From the NCBI RefSeq assembly GCF_004016445.2, contig NZ_SADT02000001.1:849630-913629 (forward strand): 64,000 nt of DNA, in the 5' to 3' direction. The translations under genes and the position numbers were made by a program. Source of the DNA: Mesorhizobium sp. M2E.F.Ca.ET.219.01.1.1. Lineage in GTDB: Bacteria > Pseudomonadota > Alphaproteobacteria > Rhizobiales > Rhizobiaceae. Below the pieces are notes generated by a model. The model was not told the DNA's origin. It searched no databases and was given only the letters and a program-made list of their open reading frames with translations. This document shows positions 34,332 to 42,490 of the stretch, piece by piece (the stretch's first letter is position 1; each line of letters begins with the position of its first letter).

Positions 34332-34943
34332 ATGATCCTTTACGACATGGCCGACAGCGGCAATTGCTACAAACCGCGGCTGTTGATGGCCAAGCTCGGC
34401 ATCCCCTTCACCCGGGTCGAGGTGAGCTCGCATACCGGCGAGACGCGCAAGCCCGACTACGTCGCCAAGAATCCGAACGCGATGGTGCCGATGCTGGAGC
34501 TCGACGACGGCAGGCGCATCGCCGAGAGCAACGCCATCCTGCTTTATCTTGCTCAGGGCACGCGCTTCCTGCCTGCCGACAAATACGAACGCGCGCTGGC
34601 TTACCAATGGCTGTTCTTCGAACAATACAGCCACGAGCCCTATATCGCGGTGCGCAAGGCGCTTTTGACTTTTCCGGAACGGGCGAAGGACGCCACGCCG
34701 GAACGGCTGGCGCAAACGCTGGAACGCGGTAACAAGGCGCTGGGCGTGATGAACCAGCATCTGGAGCAGAACGCATTCTTCGCGGGCAATTCCTACAGCG
34801 TCGCCGACATCGCGCTGTATGCCTACACACACACCGCCGAGAAGGGCGGCTTCCAGCTCGACGCCTATCCGGCGGTCGCCGCGTGGCTGAAACGGGTCGA
34901 GGCGGACAAGGGGCATGTGCCGATAGAGTGGGCGCCTGACTGA
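34332..34943 (+). CDS. glutathione S-transferase family protein
   Basis: A 203-residue GST. N-terminal thioredoxin fold with DMADSGNCYKPRLLMAKLG (active-site Ser/Cys region at residues 5-8), NPNAMVPMLELDDGRRIAESNAIL (cis-Pro and glutathione-binding Glu-Ser) and an all-helical C-terminal domain with NSYSVADIALYAYTH (N-capping box, family-invariant Asp). Cytoplasmic, normally dimeric; conjugates or reduces with glutathione. It is 117 bp after the EAL pair and probably independent; the gap contains a fragment resembling repeat family B (AGAGCGTTCCCAGGAAA). Substrate unknown. Confidence 0.9.
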   Translation: MILYDMADSGNCYKPRLLMAKLGIPFTRVEVSSHTGETRKPDYVAKNPNAMVPMLELDDGRRIAESNAILLYLAQGTRFLPADKYERALAYQWLFFEQYSHEPYIAVRKALLTFPERAKDATPERLAQTLERGNKALGVMNQHLEQNAFFAGNSYSVADIALYAYTHTAEKGGFQLDAYPAVAAWLKRVEADKGHVPIEWAPD

Positions 34944-35023
34944 CGCTGGCGGTCGGCGAAGGCCTAGGCGGACTGCGTCCTGCGCCAGCCTTTCCTGGTT
35001 GGGCAAAATGACAGTCCTGAAGC

Positions 35024-35082
35024 GTTGGCGCTGCCCCTCATCGCCCTGCCGGGCACTTCTCCCCGTGAACGGGGAGAAGGAC
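35024..35082 (+). repeat. rhizobial intergenic palindromic repeat, family A, copy 3
   Basis: GGCGCTGCCCCTCATCGCCC, then GCCGGGCA and the hairpin TTCTCCCCGTGAACGGGGAG. It nearly matches the copy at 15409-15467 read on the minus strand. Confidence 0.85.
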
Positions 35083-35104
35083 GCCAATCGCCAAAATCCA
35101 GGCA

Positions 35105-35131
35105 ACAAAAAAGGCGGGCAATGCCCGCCTT
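35105..35131 (-). terminator. rho-independent terminator, minus strand
   Basis: Nine-base-pair stem AAGGCGGGC / GCCCGCCTT with loop AAT. On the minus strand it is followed by TTTTTTGTTG. The nearest minus-strand gene upstream is cspA, whose stop is 219 bp away, so the cspA transcript may have a long 3' UTR. Confidence 0.8.
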
Positions 35132-35349
35132 CCTGTGCCGGTAGCCTGATTGGGAGCGTCCGGCCCGGGCTGGCAGCTATCTGCTGTTCCAGCTTGTCGG
35201 TCTTTCCGCTCCGGCGCGCTTATCGCGCGACCGTCAGTACATCCGTGACTTGCCGCGCGCCCCGAACCTTCGTCCGGCGCGCGCCTTTACTCAATCGCAC
35301 CTTCGCAGCACTAAGCGCTATGCTTTGCCGCAAAAATGCTTAAGCCAAA

Positions 35350-35562
35350 TCAGGCTGCCTTGCTCAGAGACCCAGCAGCGGACTTGCCGGTGCGGCGGTC
35401 CTGCTCGATCTCGAAGTTGATCTTCTGGCCTTCAGCCAGGCTCGTCATGCCAGCGCGCTCGACGGCGGAGATGTGGACGAAAACGTCCGCGCCGCCGTTG
35501 TCAGGCTGGATGAAGCCGTAGCCCTTGGTGGCGTTGAACCACTTGACCGTACCAGTTGCCAT
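35350..35562 (-). CDS. cspA: cold-shock domain protein
   Basis: A 70-residue CspA-type OB-fold nucleic-acid chaperone. Both RNA-binding motifs are present: KGYGFIQPD (RNP1 region) and [13 protein letters not shown] (RNP2 region). The start [14 protein letters not shown] is invariant in the rhizobial family. It melts RNA secondary structure during cold or general stress. The leader upstream (35563-35720) is free of genes and may be long and structured, as is common for csp genes, but I did not identify a specific thermosensor fold. A terminator lies 219 bp downstream. The choice of symbol among csp paralogues is arbitrary. Confidence 0.95.
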   Translation of the reverse strand: MATGTVKWFNATKGYGFIQPDNGGADVFVHISAVERAGMTSLAEGQKINFEIEQDRRTGKSAAGSLSKAA

Positions 35563-35841
35563 ATAGAAAGTCCTTCACATTTGCTTTTGTTTGACCGGAC
35601 CAACGTCCGGCCGGCGGTATCGAAATTTTGGAGATAGACGTCAGCAAACGCGAAGATCGCGGCCCGATCGATCGGCCAAATTCAATGCCTCGGATATAGG
35701 ATAGTTTTTGCAAGAAAACAAGACGTTCGCTTGCGCGCTGCCGGCGTGCAGTCTCGGGCTTTGGAAGCGGCGCACGGAAGTTTTGACACCGGTCCCACGT
35801 TGTGGAGAGATGAGATGCTTGCCGTTCCAGGGAGAGCAACC

Positions 35842-36171
35842 ATGAAGACCATTCTGCTTGCCGCCTGCTTCCTGCATCTGGCCGCCGAGGCGCAGGCGGC
35901 GTCGCGCTACGATCCGACGCGCATGAGCTGCGACCGGGTGCAGGCGACGATCGCAAGGCAGGGCGCGGTCATCCTGCGCTACCAGTCGACGCGCGTGCCA
36001 GGGCTGCCGCTCTATGACCGCTATGTGCGCGACGAGCGCTTCTGCAACGCGGGCGAGGTGAGGGCGCGCGCCTATGTGCCGAGCGCCGACACTAGGTCCT
36101 GCATGGTCTATGTCTGCAAGCGGCCGGACTTCGACCATTTCCGGCGGCGATTTTTCCCCCATCGCCACTGA
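35842..36171 (+). CDS. small exported protein of unknown function
   Basis: 109 residues from the ATG at 35842, which follows GGGAGAG by eight bases. MKTILLAACFLHLAAEAQAAS is a clear signal peptide cleaved after about residue 20. The mature part is basic and has four cysteines (MSCDRVQ, ERFCNAG, RSCMVYVCKR), suggesting two disulfides. The C-terminus is RRRFFPHRH. This resembles uncharacterised rhizobial periplasmic proteins with a Y-D-P-x-x-M-x-C start. No enzymatic motif. It is convergent with ogt 15 bp away. Periplasmic location inferred. Confidence 0.78.
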   Translation: MKTILLAACFLHLAAEAQAASRYDPTRMSCDRVQATIARQGAVILRYQSTRVPGLPLYDRYVRDERFCNAGEVRARAYVPSADTRSCMVYVCKRPDFDHFRRRFFPHRH

Positions 36172-36186
36172 TAATCCGGCGAGATC

Positions 36187-36756
36187 TCAGAACCCGAACG
36201 AAGCCTGCGCGGCCGGCGGCGGGCCGACGCGAACGCCTTCCATGGCCAGCATCTTTTCCTTGGTGGCGGAGCCGCCTGGCGCGGAGAAGCCGCCGATCTT
36301 GCCGCCGGCCGCCAGGATGCGGTGGCAGGGGATGACCAGTGGCACCGGGTTGGCGCCAAGGGCAGCACCCGTCTCGCGGGCGAGCCCGGCATGGCCGGCG
36401 CGCTTGGCCAGCTCGCCATAGGTGGTGGTCTGGCCGAAGCCGAGCTTGCGCGCGGCATCGTAGATGGCGAGGCGAAAATCGTCGACGCCGTCGAGATCGA
36501 CCGGCACGTCGGAGAAATCGACGTCCTCGCCGGCCGCATAGGCCTTGATCGAGGCGATCAGTTCGACCACCCATTGCGGCTGGTCGGTCGAGGTCGAAAC
36601 ACCGGCGTGGCGAAACAGCCGGCGCTCGACCGCCTCGCGGCTGCGTTCGGGCAGGCAGAGCCTGATCAGGCCCTTCTCGTTCCAGGCGATGCCCATGAAG
36701 CCGATCACTGTTTCTAACACTGCGTGGCCGGCCGTGATCTCAGATGTGGGTTTCAT
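36187..36756 (-). CDS. ogt: methylated-DNA--protein-cysteine methyltransferase
   Basis: 189 residues from the ATG at 36756 (MKPTSEITAGH). The C-terminal DNA-repair domain carries the alkyl-acceptor motif VIPCHRILAAGGKIGGFSAP with the acceptor Cys, preceded by the helix-turn-helix arginine-finger region TTTYGELAKRAGHAGLARE. The N-terminal half is the usual ribonuclease-like domain. It removes O6-alkyl groups from guanine by suicide transfer. There is no AraC/Ada domain, so Ogt-type and not Ada. Single gene, convergent with the small exported protein and divergent from the transglycosylase gene. Confidence 0.94.
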   Translation of the reverse strand: MKPTSEITAGHAVLETVIGFMGIAWNEKGLIRLCLPERSREAVERRLFRHAGVSTSTDQPQWVVELIASIKAYAAGEDVDFSDVPVDLDGVDDFRLAIYDAARKLGFGQTTTYGELAKRAGHAGLARETGAALGANPVPLVIPCHRILAAGGKIGGFSAPGGSATKEKMLAMEGVRVGPPPAAQASFGF

Positions 36757-36921
36757 GGCGTTTTCCTTCCGCAAAACCGCGAAAAACGAGTACATATCCA
36801 GAACAATATGGCATTTTTGCCCTGTTCCCGCCACCCGAAAACCGCCTGATGGCCCCGATTGCGGGGTGTGAATCGCTGGTGTAAGGACTCCTTAACAACA
36901 GACAAACCGGACCCTCACGGC

Positions 36922-37938
36922 TTGCCAGCTAAAATCATAATCACCGCGATCGGCGTGCTCGTTGCAGCAGCCGGTCTCAGCGGTTGCACCTCGACCTCGC
37001 AGATGAAGGCCGCGCCCGCGCTTGCCGAAGCCTCGACGCCTGTCGTGGCCGACGACGCGCCGACGGTCGCGCTGCCCGAAACGGTGGCCGTGTTGCCGGA
37101 GCCTTCCGGCCTCGCGCAGGTGCAGACCGCCGCGCTTACCGGCGACGTCGTCGCCATGGCGACCACGCCCGGCGCGCCGGCGACACAAAGCGCGCTTGCG
37201 ACGCAAGGCGCGCTGGCGACGCAAGGCGCGCTTTTGCCGCCGCCTGTCCAGCCCGGGGCGGCGCTGGCTCAGCCCGCGGCTTTCGCCGGGGCGACGCCGA
37301 TGGCCGGCCAGTTTCCGCCGCCGCCGGTGCTGACGGCCGGCGGCTCGCCGACCGGCCCAGGATCCATCAAACAGGCAGGATCCATCAAGCAAGCGGCGGT
37401 CTATACGACCGCGGGCGTCGCCATGCCGGTCACCGGCCAGTCGGCGAAAATCGCCCCGATGCCGGGCGTCCAGCAGGTTGCTTACGTGGCGCCGGACAAC
37501 CCCGCTTTGCTGGCGGCACCCGGCCAGCCCGAGCAGCATGCCAGCGGCCCGCGCGGCGAGATCGAGCGGCTGATCGAGAAATATTCGGCGCTCTACGAAG
37601 TGCCGGTCGAGCTGGTGCGCCATGTCGTCAACCGCGAGAGCACCTTCAACCCGAAAGCGTATAATCACGGCCATTGGGGACTGATGCAGATCAAGCACGC
37701 GACGGCGCGCGGCATGGGCTATGACGGCCCGGCGACCGGCCTGTTCGACGCCGAGACCAATCTCAAATATGCCGTGAAATATCTGCGTGGCGCCTGGCTG
37801 GTCTCGGGCGGCAACGCCAAGCGGGCCGATACGCTCTACCAGACCGGCTATTACTACGACGCCAAGCGCAAGGGCCTGCTCGAGGCGACGGGACTTGGCG
37901 CCGACCGCAAGCGGCATCGCTTGCCACCCGACGCCTGA
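36922..37938 (+). CDS. lytic transglycosylase lipoprotein (SLT domain)
   Basis: No ATG start is available. The TTG at 36922 is preferred because it gives a compact lipoprotein signal (basic residue, hydrophobic core, lipobox LSGC at about residues 17-20); GTG at 36868 is an alternative. Residues 21-210 are a low-complexity Ala/Pro/Gln linker with the short repeat ALATQGALATQGAL, probably spanning from the membrane into the periplasm. The C-terminal SLT domain has IEKYSALYEVPVELVRHVVNRES (catalytic Glu in RES), GHWGLMQIKHATARG and NLKYAVKYLRGA. It should cleave peptidoglycan between MurNAc and GlcNAc. The final YQTGYYYDAKRKG follows the domain. Start codon uncertain. Confidence 0.85.
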   Translation: MPAKIIITAIGVLVAAAGLSGCTSTSQMKAAPALAEASTPVVADDAPTVALPETVAVLPEPSGLAQVQTAALTGDVVAMATTPGAPATQSALATQGALATQGALLPPPVQPGAALAQPAAFAGATPMAGQFPPPPVLTAGGSPTGPGSIKQAGSIKQAAVYTTAGVAMPVTGQSAKIAPMPGVQQVAYVAPDNPALLAAPGQPEQHASGPRGEIERLIEKYSALYEVPVELVRHVVNRESTFNPKAYNHGHWGLMQIKHATARGMGYDGPATGLFDAETNLKYAVKYLRGAWLVSGGNAKRADTLYQTGYYYDAKRKGLLEATGLGADRKRHRLPPDA

Positions 37939-37973
37939 GCGGAACGGTCCGCGCGGCGTTTCGAGACAGCGCC

Positions 37974-38471
37974 ATGCATGAGAACACGACGCCTCGTCCG
38001 TCGGCTCCCAACGACATCCGCCTGCGCAAGCTGCTCGACGATACGCTCGCCGCGCCGCATTGGCCGGAAGGCTTCGTCATGCGCGCTTTCGAACATCGTG
38101 ATGCGCAGGCTTTGCACGCGCTGCTGGAAGAGGTGTTCGACGACGGCGCCGACGGGCCGTTCGACGACTGGTGGCCGCGCATTGCCGGCGACGCCGAGTT
38201 CGATCCCGCTCTCTGTTTCCTCGTCATCGACGGCAAGGGCCTGCTTGCGGGCGCGGCGCTGTGCTGGACATCCGGTTTCGTCAAGGATCTCGCCGTCCAT
38301 CCGGAATCCAGAAGGCAGGGCATCGGCGAGGCGCTGATGCGGCACGTGTTCCTGACTTTTCGCGAGCGGGGCGCGGCCCATGTCGATCTCAAGACCCACA
38401 CGGTGAAGAACACCGCGGCCTTCAGGCTCTACGAGCGGCTCGGCATGATCTCGGTCGGCTGGGAAGGCTGA
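37974..38471 (+). CDS. GNAT-family N-acetyltransferase
   Basis: A 165-residue GNAT. The acetyl-CoA-binding motif A lies at VKDLAVHPESRRQGIGEALM (Q/RxxGxG/A), preceded by beta-4 (LCFLVIDGKGLLAGAAL). Motif B follows in DLKTHTVKNTAAFRLYERLGM, with Tyr as possible general acid. The first 30 residues are a polar extension. Starts with ATG 36 bp after the transglycosylase stop, so co-transcription is possible. The acceptor (protein N-terminus, antibiotic or small amine) is unknown; the NTAAFRLYERLGM pattern is common in RimI-like and generic GNATs alike. Confidence 0.88.
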   Translation: MHENTTPRPSAPNDIRLRKLLDDTLAAPHWPEGFVMRAFEHRDAQALHALLEEVFDDGADGPFDDWWPRIAGDAEFDPALCFLVIDGKGLLAGAALCWTSGFVKDLAVHPESRRQGIGEALMRHVFLTFRERGAAHVDLKTHTVKNTAAFRLYERLGMISVGWEG

Positions 38472-38898
38472 CGGGCAAAGCGCGGCGGACTGGATCGGGC
38501 TCCCGGCGCTGTGTTGCAACCACCTGCGCGCACGCATTGTGAACTCCTTCACATAGGCTGACGTTAGGGCATGCTAATGCGTCGTCGTGCCGGGCGGCCG
38601 ATCGGCGGATCGACGCGGGCAAGGCGTCGGAGGCGGCTGTGCCGGCATGCGTCAGCCACTCCCAGACGGGCTCCGGGGCGGGGGTTTCGGAGCCCGTCCG
38701 CTTTCGTGAAAGCGGGTGAAGGAAGCAGGCCGCCGACGCGGTCGAGCCGACCGAGGCGGCTTCACCGACCTGTCGGCCTGAACCGGCGCCGCACCGTCGC
38801 ATGGAACCCTACGCGCCATCGTGCATTCATCGCAGGGGCCTTGATGAGCCGCGACGCCGAGATGGCGCCGCCGGCCGCTGAGGGAGGCCCGCAATCCC
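38472..38898. other. 427-bp gene-free leader with strong hairpins
   Basis: No credible ORF on either strand. Four stable structures follow one another: CGACGC/GCGTCG near 38610-38628; an 11-bp stem GACGGGCTCCG/CGGAGCCCGTC at 38665-38698; CGCTTTC/GAAAGCG at 38699-38714; and a composite hairpin from GGTGAA (38716) to TTCACC (38766) with inner GCCGCC/GGCGGC and CGGTCG/CGACCG stems. The region directly precedes a sugar ABC operon, so it may be a cis-acting RNA or contain a separate ncRNA. No known riboswitch consensus was recognised. Confidence 0.55.
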
Positions 38899-40161
38899 GT
38901 GAAATTTGTTCCCGCGTTCCTAGCGTTGGCTGCCACCATCTTGCTGGCCACTGCTCAAGCGCGGGCTGTCGAGCTCTCGATCGTGTCGGGCGACACCGGC
39001 AACGGCATCAAGGTGCTGCGCGAGATCCTCGACCTCTATGAGAAAAAGAGCGGCAACAAGGTCGGCATCGTCGTCATCCCGCCCTCGACCACCGACCAGT
39101 TCGGCCAATACAGGCTGTGGCTTGCCGCCGGCAGCAGCGACATCGACGTCTACCAGACCGACGTCATCTGGGCGCCGCAACTGGCCAGCCAACTGGTCGA
39201 CCTGACTGAGGCGACCAGGGATGTGGCGGGCGAGCATTTCCCGTCGATCATCCGGTCGCAGACCGTCGACGGCAGGCTGGTCGCGCTGCCGATCTTCACC
39301 GACGCGCCGGCGCTCTACTACCGCAAGGATCTGCTCGACAAATATGGCTTCAAGGTACCGTCCACCTGGCAGGAATTGCAGGACACCGCGAAGCGCGTCA
39401 TGGATAGGGAGCGGGCGGCCGGCAACAAGGACCTCTGGGGCTATGTGTTCCAGGGCAACGCCTATGAAGGGCTGACCTGCAACGCGCTCGAATGGATCAT
39501 GTCGAATGGCGGAGGCGGGATCATCGAGCCGGACGGCGGCATCTCCATCAACAACCCCAAAGCCGCTGCAACGCTCGAGATGGTCAAGGGCTGGATCGGC
39601 ACGATCGCGCCGCCGGGCGTGCTTGCCTATCAGGAGGAGGAGTCGCGCGGCGTCTGGCAAACCGGCAACGCCGTCTTCATGCGCAACTGGCCCTATGCCT
39701 ATGCGCTCGGCAACAGCGAGAATTCGCCGATCAAGGGCAAGTTCGACGTGGCGCCGCTGCCGGCCGGTGATGGCGGGCATCCGGTCGCGACGCTCGGCGG
39801 CTGGAACCTTGCGGTCTCCAAATATTCGAAGCACCCCGACGCGGCGATCGATCTGGTCAAGTTTATCGCCTCGCCCGAAATGCAGAAATACCGGACGCTG
39901 AAGACGGCCAACCTGCCGACCATCGCGGCGCTCTATGACGACCCCGACATCGCCAGGCAACAGCCGATCGTGCCGCGCTGGAAAGAGATATTCCTCAACG
40001 CGCAGCCGCGCCCCTCGGCAACCGCCAGGATCAAATACAATGAGGCCTCGAGCCAGTTCTGGACCGCGGTCCACAACACGATCTCCGGGAACGGCACCGC
40101 CGCCGACAATCTCGCCGATCTCGAGGCGCGGCTGACCAGGCTGAAAGGCAAGGGCTGGTGA
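38899..40161 (+). CDS. ABC transporter, sugar-binding protein (CUT1 type)
   Basis: A 420-residue periplasmic solute-binding protein; GTG start. The signal peptide is MKFVPAFLALAATILLATAQARA, cleaved at about residue 23. Cluster-type carbohydrate-binding features: IVSGDTGNGIKVLREILDLYEKK, DVYQTDVIWAPQLASQL, PIFTDAPALYYRKDLLDKYG and GGWNLAVSKYSKHPDAAIDLVKF. It resembles binding proteins for trehalose, maltose, sucrose or similar alpha-glucosides (ThuE/AglE-like), but the ligand is inferred. It overlaps the first permease gene by 4 bp. Preceded by the 427-bp structured leader. Confidence 0.9.
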   Translation: MKFVPAFLALAATILLATAQARAVELSIVSGDTGNGIKVLREILDLYEKKSGNKVGIVVIPPSTTDQFGQYRLWLAAGSSDIDVYQTDVIWAPQLASQLVDLTEATRDVAGEHFPSIIRSQTVDGRLVALPIFTDAPALYYRKDLLDKYGFKVPSTWQELQDTAKRVMDRERAAGNKDLWGYVFQGNAYEGLTCNALEWIMSNGGGGIIEPDGGISINNPKAAATLEMVKGWIGTIAPPGVLAYQEEESRGVWQTGNAVFMRNWPYAYALGNSENSPIKGKFDVAPLPAGDGGHPVATLGGWNLAVSKYSKHPDAAIDLVKFIASPEMQKYRTLKTANLPTIAALYDDPDIARQQPIVPRWKEIFLNAQPRPSATARIKYNEASSQFWTAVHNTISGNGTAADNLADLEARLTRLKGKGW

Positions 40162-41105
40162 GCGCGGCCAGCGTAAGGCCATCGCCGCTGGCGCGCCGGC
40201 GCGTGCGCACGGCCTGGCTGTTCCTGGCGCCGATGCTCTTCGTGCTCGCCGTCGTCGCCGGCTGGCCGTTCCTGCGCACGGTCTATTACAGCTTCACCGA
40301 TGCTTCGCTGGCCGATCTCGACGCACGGCAATGGGTCGGCTTCGACAATTATTTCTCGGTGCTGCGCCTGCCGAGCGGGCGGCTGCTCTATGACGGGCTG
40401 CTCGTCGATCCGGTCTGGTGGCGGGCGGTGTGGAACACGGTGCGCTTCGCCGTTATCTCGGTGGCCTGCGAGACGGTGCTCGGCATGATTGTCGCGGCGG
40501 CGCTCAACGCCGAATTCAAGGGACGCGGCATCGTGCGAGCCGCGATCCTCATCCCCTGGGCGATCCCGACCATCGTCTCAGCCAAGATGTGGCAGTGGAT
40601 GCTCAACGACCAGTTCGGCATCATCAATGTCGTGCTGCTCAATCTCGGCCTGGTCGACAGCAAGATCGCCTGGACCGCCAGCGCCGACACCGCGATGATC
40701 GCCGTGCTGATTGTCGATATCTGGAAGACGACGCCGTTCATGGCGCTGTTGATCCTCGCGGCGCTGCAAATGTTGCCGCGCGAGATCCTCGAAGTGGCGA
40801 AGCTCGACGGCGCGAATCCCTGGCAGATCTTCTGGCGGGTGACCCTGCCGCTGATCCGCCCGGCGGTGATGGTGGCGGTGATTTTTCGCGCGCTCGACGC
40901 GCTGCGCATCTTCGACCTGATCTATGTGCTGACGCCCAACAACGTCCAGACCAAGTCGATGTCGATCTTCACGCGCGAGAACCTGTTCGAGTTCGACAAG
41001 TTCGCCTATGGCTCGGCCGCCTCGACGCTGCTTTTCCTGATCATCGGCCTGCTCACCATCGCCTATATCCGGCTTGGACGGCTGAGTTTCGAGGGAGGGC
41101 GCTGA
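40158..41105 (+). CDS. ABC transporter permease 1 (MalF type)
   Basis: A 315-residue inner-membrane permease with GTG start, overlapping the binding-protein gene by 4 bp. Six TM segments are apparent (first: AWLFLAPMLFVLAVVAGWPFL). The cytoplasmic coupling EAA loop is EILEVAKLDGANPWQIFWRV, followed by TLPLIRPAVMVAV. An insertion of about 50 residues between TM1 and TM2 (LADLDARQWVGFDNYF...) is usual in MalF-like subunits. It forms a heterodimeric pore with the next gene product. The stop is separated from permease 2 by one base. Confidence 0.93.
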   Translation: MSAASVRPSPLARRRVRTAWLFLAPMLFVLAVVAGWPFLRTVYYSFTDASLADLDARQWVGFDNYFSVLRLPSGRLLYDGLLVDPVWWRAVWNTVRFAVISVACETVLGMIVAAALNAEFKGRGIVRAAILIPWAIPTIVSAKMWQWMLNDQFGIINVVLLNLGLVDSKIAWTASADTAMIAVLIVDIWKTTPFMALLILAALQMLPREILEVAKLDGANPWQIFWRVTLPLIRPAVMVAVIFRALDALRIFDLIYVLTPNNVQTKSMSIFTRENLFEFDKFAYGSAASTLLFLIIGLLTIAYIRLGRLSFEGGR

Positions 41106-41106
41106 G

Positions 41107-41931
41107 GTGAAGATGCTGAGGCGCGCCGCCTTCTATCTGCTGCTTCTCGCGATCGTCTTCGTCGCGGTGTTTCCGTTCTATTACGCCATCGTCACAAGCC
41201 TGAAATCGGGCACCGAATTGTTCCAGGCGGGCCTTTGGCCGCGATCGTTCAGCCTTGCCAATTACCGCAATGTGCTGACCGAAGGGCCCTTCCTGCGCAA
41301 TCTCGTCAACTCGCTCGTCGTTTCCGGCGCGGTCGTCGCGATCTCGCTGCTGCTCGGGGTCACCGCGGCCTATGCGCTGGCACGCATCCGTTTCCGCGGG
41401 CGCGCGGCGCTGATGCTCGCCATCCTGTCGGTGTCGATGTTTCCGCAGGTGGCGGCACTGGCCGGGCTGTTCGAGATCGTCCGGGCGCTGCATCTCTACA
41501 ATTCGCTCTTGGCGCTCATCCTGTCCTATATGATCTTCACGCTGCCGTTCACGGTCTGGGTGCTCACCACTTTCGTGCGCGACCTGCCGGTCGAGGTCGA
41601 GGAGGCGGCGATCCTCGACGGCGCCGGGCCGTGGACCATCCTGACGCGCATCTTCCTGCCGCTGATGTGGCCGGCGCTCGCCACCACGGGCCTGCTCGCC
41701 TTCATCAGCGCCTGGAACGAGTTCCTCTTCGCGCTCACCTTCACCTCCACCAACACACAGCGCACCGTGCCGGTGGCGATCGCGCTTCTGTCCGGCAACT
41801 CGCAGTTCGAGATCCCCTGGGGCAACATCATGGCCGCCTCGGTGATCGTCACCGTGCCGCTGGTGGCGCTGGTGCTGATCTTCCAGCGCCGCATCGTCTC
41901 CGGCCTCACCGCCGGCGGGGTGAAGGGGTGA
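41107..41931 (+). CDS. ABC transporter permease 2 (MalG type)
   Basis: A 274-residue permease with GTG start. MalG-type features: YAIVTSLKSGTELFQAGLWP after TM1, and the EAA loop EVEEAAILDGAGPWTILTRI followed by FLPLMWPALATTGLLAF, and the C-terminal GLTAGGVKG. No ATP-binding subunit gene follows: the next gene is on the minus strand. The system must use an ATPase encoded elsewhere, for example a shared MsmK/ThuK-like subunit. That is known for some CUT1 transporters and is inferred here. Confidence 0.93.
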   Translation: MKMLRRAAFYLLLLAIVFVAVFPFYYAIVTSLKSGTELFQAGLWPRSFSLANYRNVLTEGPFLRNLVNSLVVSGAVVAISLLLGVTAAYALARIRFRGRAALMLAILSVSMFPQVAALAGLFEIVRALHLYNSLLALILSYMIFTLPFTVWVLTTFVRDLPVEVEEAAILDGAGPWTILTRIFLPLMWPALATTGLLAFISAWNEFLFALTFTSTNTQRTVPVAIALLSGNSQFEIPWGNIMAASVIVTVPLVALVLIFQRRIVSGLTAGGVKG

Positions 41932-41948
41932 GGCTATTTGCCTGACGC

Positions 41949-41993
41949 AATTCCGGACGGAAAACCGCTGCACACTTTTCCTGGAATTGCTCT
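41949..41993 (+). repeat. intergenic repeat family B, copy 1
   Basis: 45 bp starting AATTCCGGACGGAAAACCGC and ending TTTTCCTGGAATTGCTCT; the ends AATTCC/GGAATT are inverted. It matches 63795-63838 except for one extra base. It abuts the stop codon of the minus-strand gene at 41993. Confidence 0.9.
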
Positions 41994-42331
41994 CAGATGT
42001 CGGGCGCGTTGCCGACCTTCTTCTTCATCTCGAGCGCCCAGGCGCGCCCTTCATCGCCGCCCCACAACAGCCAGGCGATATAGCCGGCCGTTGGATTGTC
42101 CTCGTTGCCGTAGTTCCTGCCCTTCTTGTCGACCTCGTGGCGAGCGAAATAGCTGACCATGCGCCGGATGGTGGAGGGCGACAGGTTCCGGCGGTTCTTG
42201 AGCTCGGTGGCGCGGGCGACACCAATCTCGGTGCCGCCGCGGCCGAACTGCTGGCGCAGCCTGAGGCCCTTGGCGGCGTTGTCGGCGACGACCTGTGGGC
42301 AGCGCAGGTCGATCTCGTCGCTGTCGGTCAT
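41993..42331 (-). CDS. conserved hypothetical protein with WLLWGGD motif
   Basis: 112 residues from the ATG at 42331. An upstream in-phase frame continues but MTDSDEIDLRCPQVV is the natural start. Central segment RGGTEIGVARATELKNRRNLSP followed by STIRRMVSYFARHEVDKKG; C-terminal TAGYIAWLLWGGDEGRAWAL. This motif set recurs in small rhizobial and phage-associated proteins as I recall, but no function is assigned to it. The helix STIRRMVSYFARH could be DNA- or protein-binding. Convergent with the ABC operon; divergent from the DUF899 gene at 42491. No phage genes are near. Confidence 0.75.
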   Translation of the reverse strand: MTDSDEIDLRCPQVVADNAAKGLRLRQQFGRGGTEIGVARATELKNRRNLSPSTIRRMVSYFARHEVDKKGRNYGNEDNPTAGYIAWLLWGGDEGRAWALEMKKKVGNAPDI

Positions 42332-42490
42332 TTTTTCTCCCCCGGTATTCCGAACGGTTTTAGCCACGCAAAAGAATGCCGCAAAGCGGGGCAGGTTCCG
42401 GTGATGAAAAAATGTCGGAACGCGTCCGGGCGGCGCGTCCTTGGGTCGTAGAGCAACCCGCGCCGGGACGCCGGCACGAAGGAGACGATC

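Larger units (their letters stand above)
34944..35349. other. intergenic region with repeat and terminator
   Basis: It holds repeat family A copy 3 (35024-35082) and a minus-strand terminator (35105-35131). The remaining 35132-35349 is GC-rich, lies downstream of cspA and contains only very short ORFs. One minus-strand frame of about 27 basic residues near 35228-35310 is too short to call. Confidence 0.5.

Noticed and set aside
33204..35108. 634-codon minus-strand ORF across the EAL and GST genes
   Set aside because: Antisense to three well-supported plus-strand genes and of shadow composition.
35228..35310. Small basic ORF (about 27 codons) downstream of cspA
   Set aside because: Too short, without ribosome site or family; rpsU, often next to csp genes, is not present here.
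38640..38780. Cobalamin riboswitch, suggested by GCCACT and GGTGAAGGAAGC
   Set aside because: The B12 box and the order of conserved elements are missing, and the downstream genes are for sugar uptake.
41993..42331. Prophage remnant
   Set aside because: The WLLWGGD protein recalls phage-associated genes, but there are no integrase, structural or lysis genes nearby.
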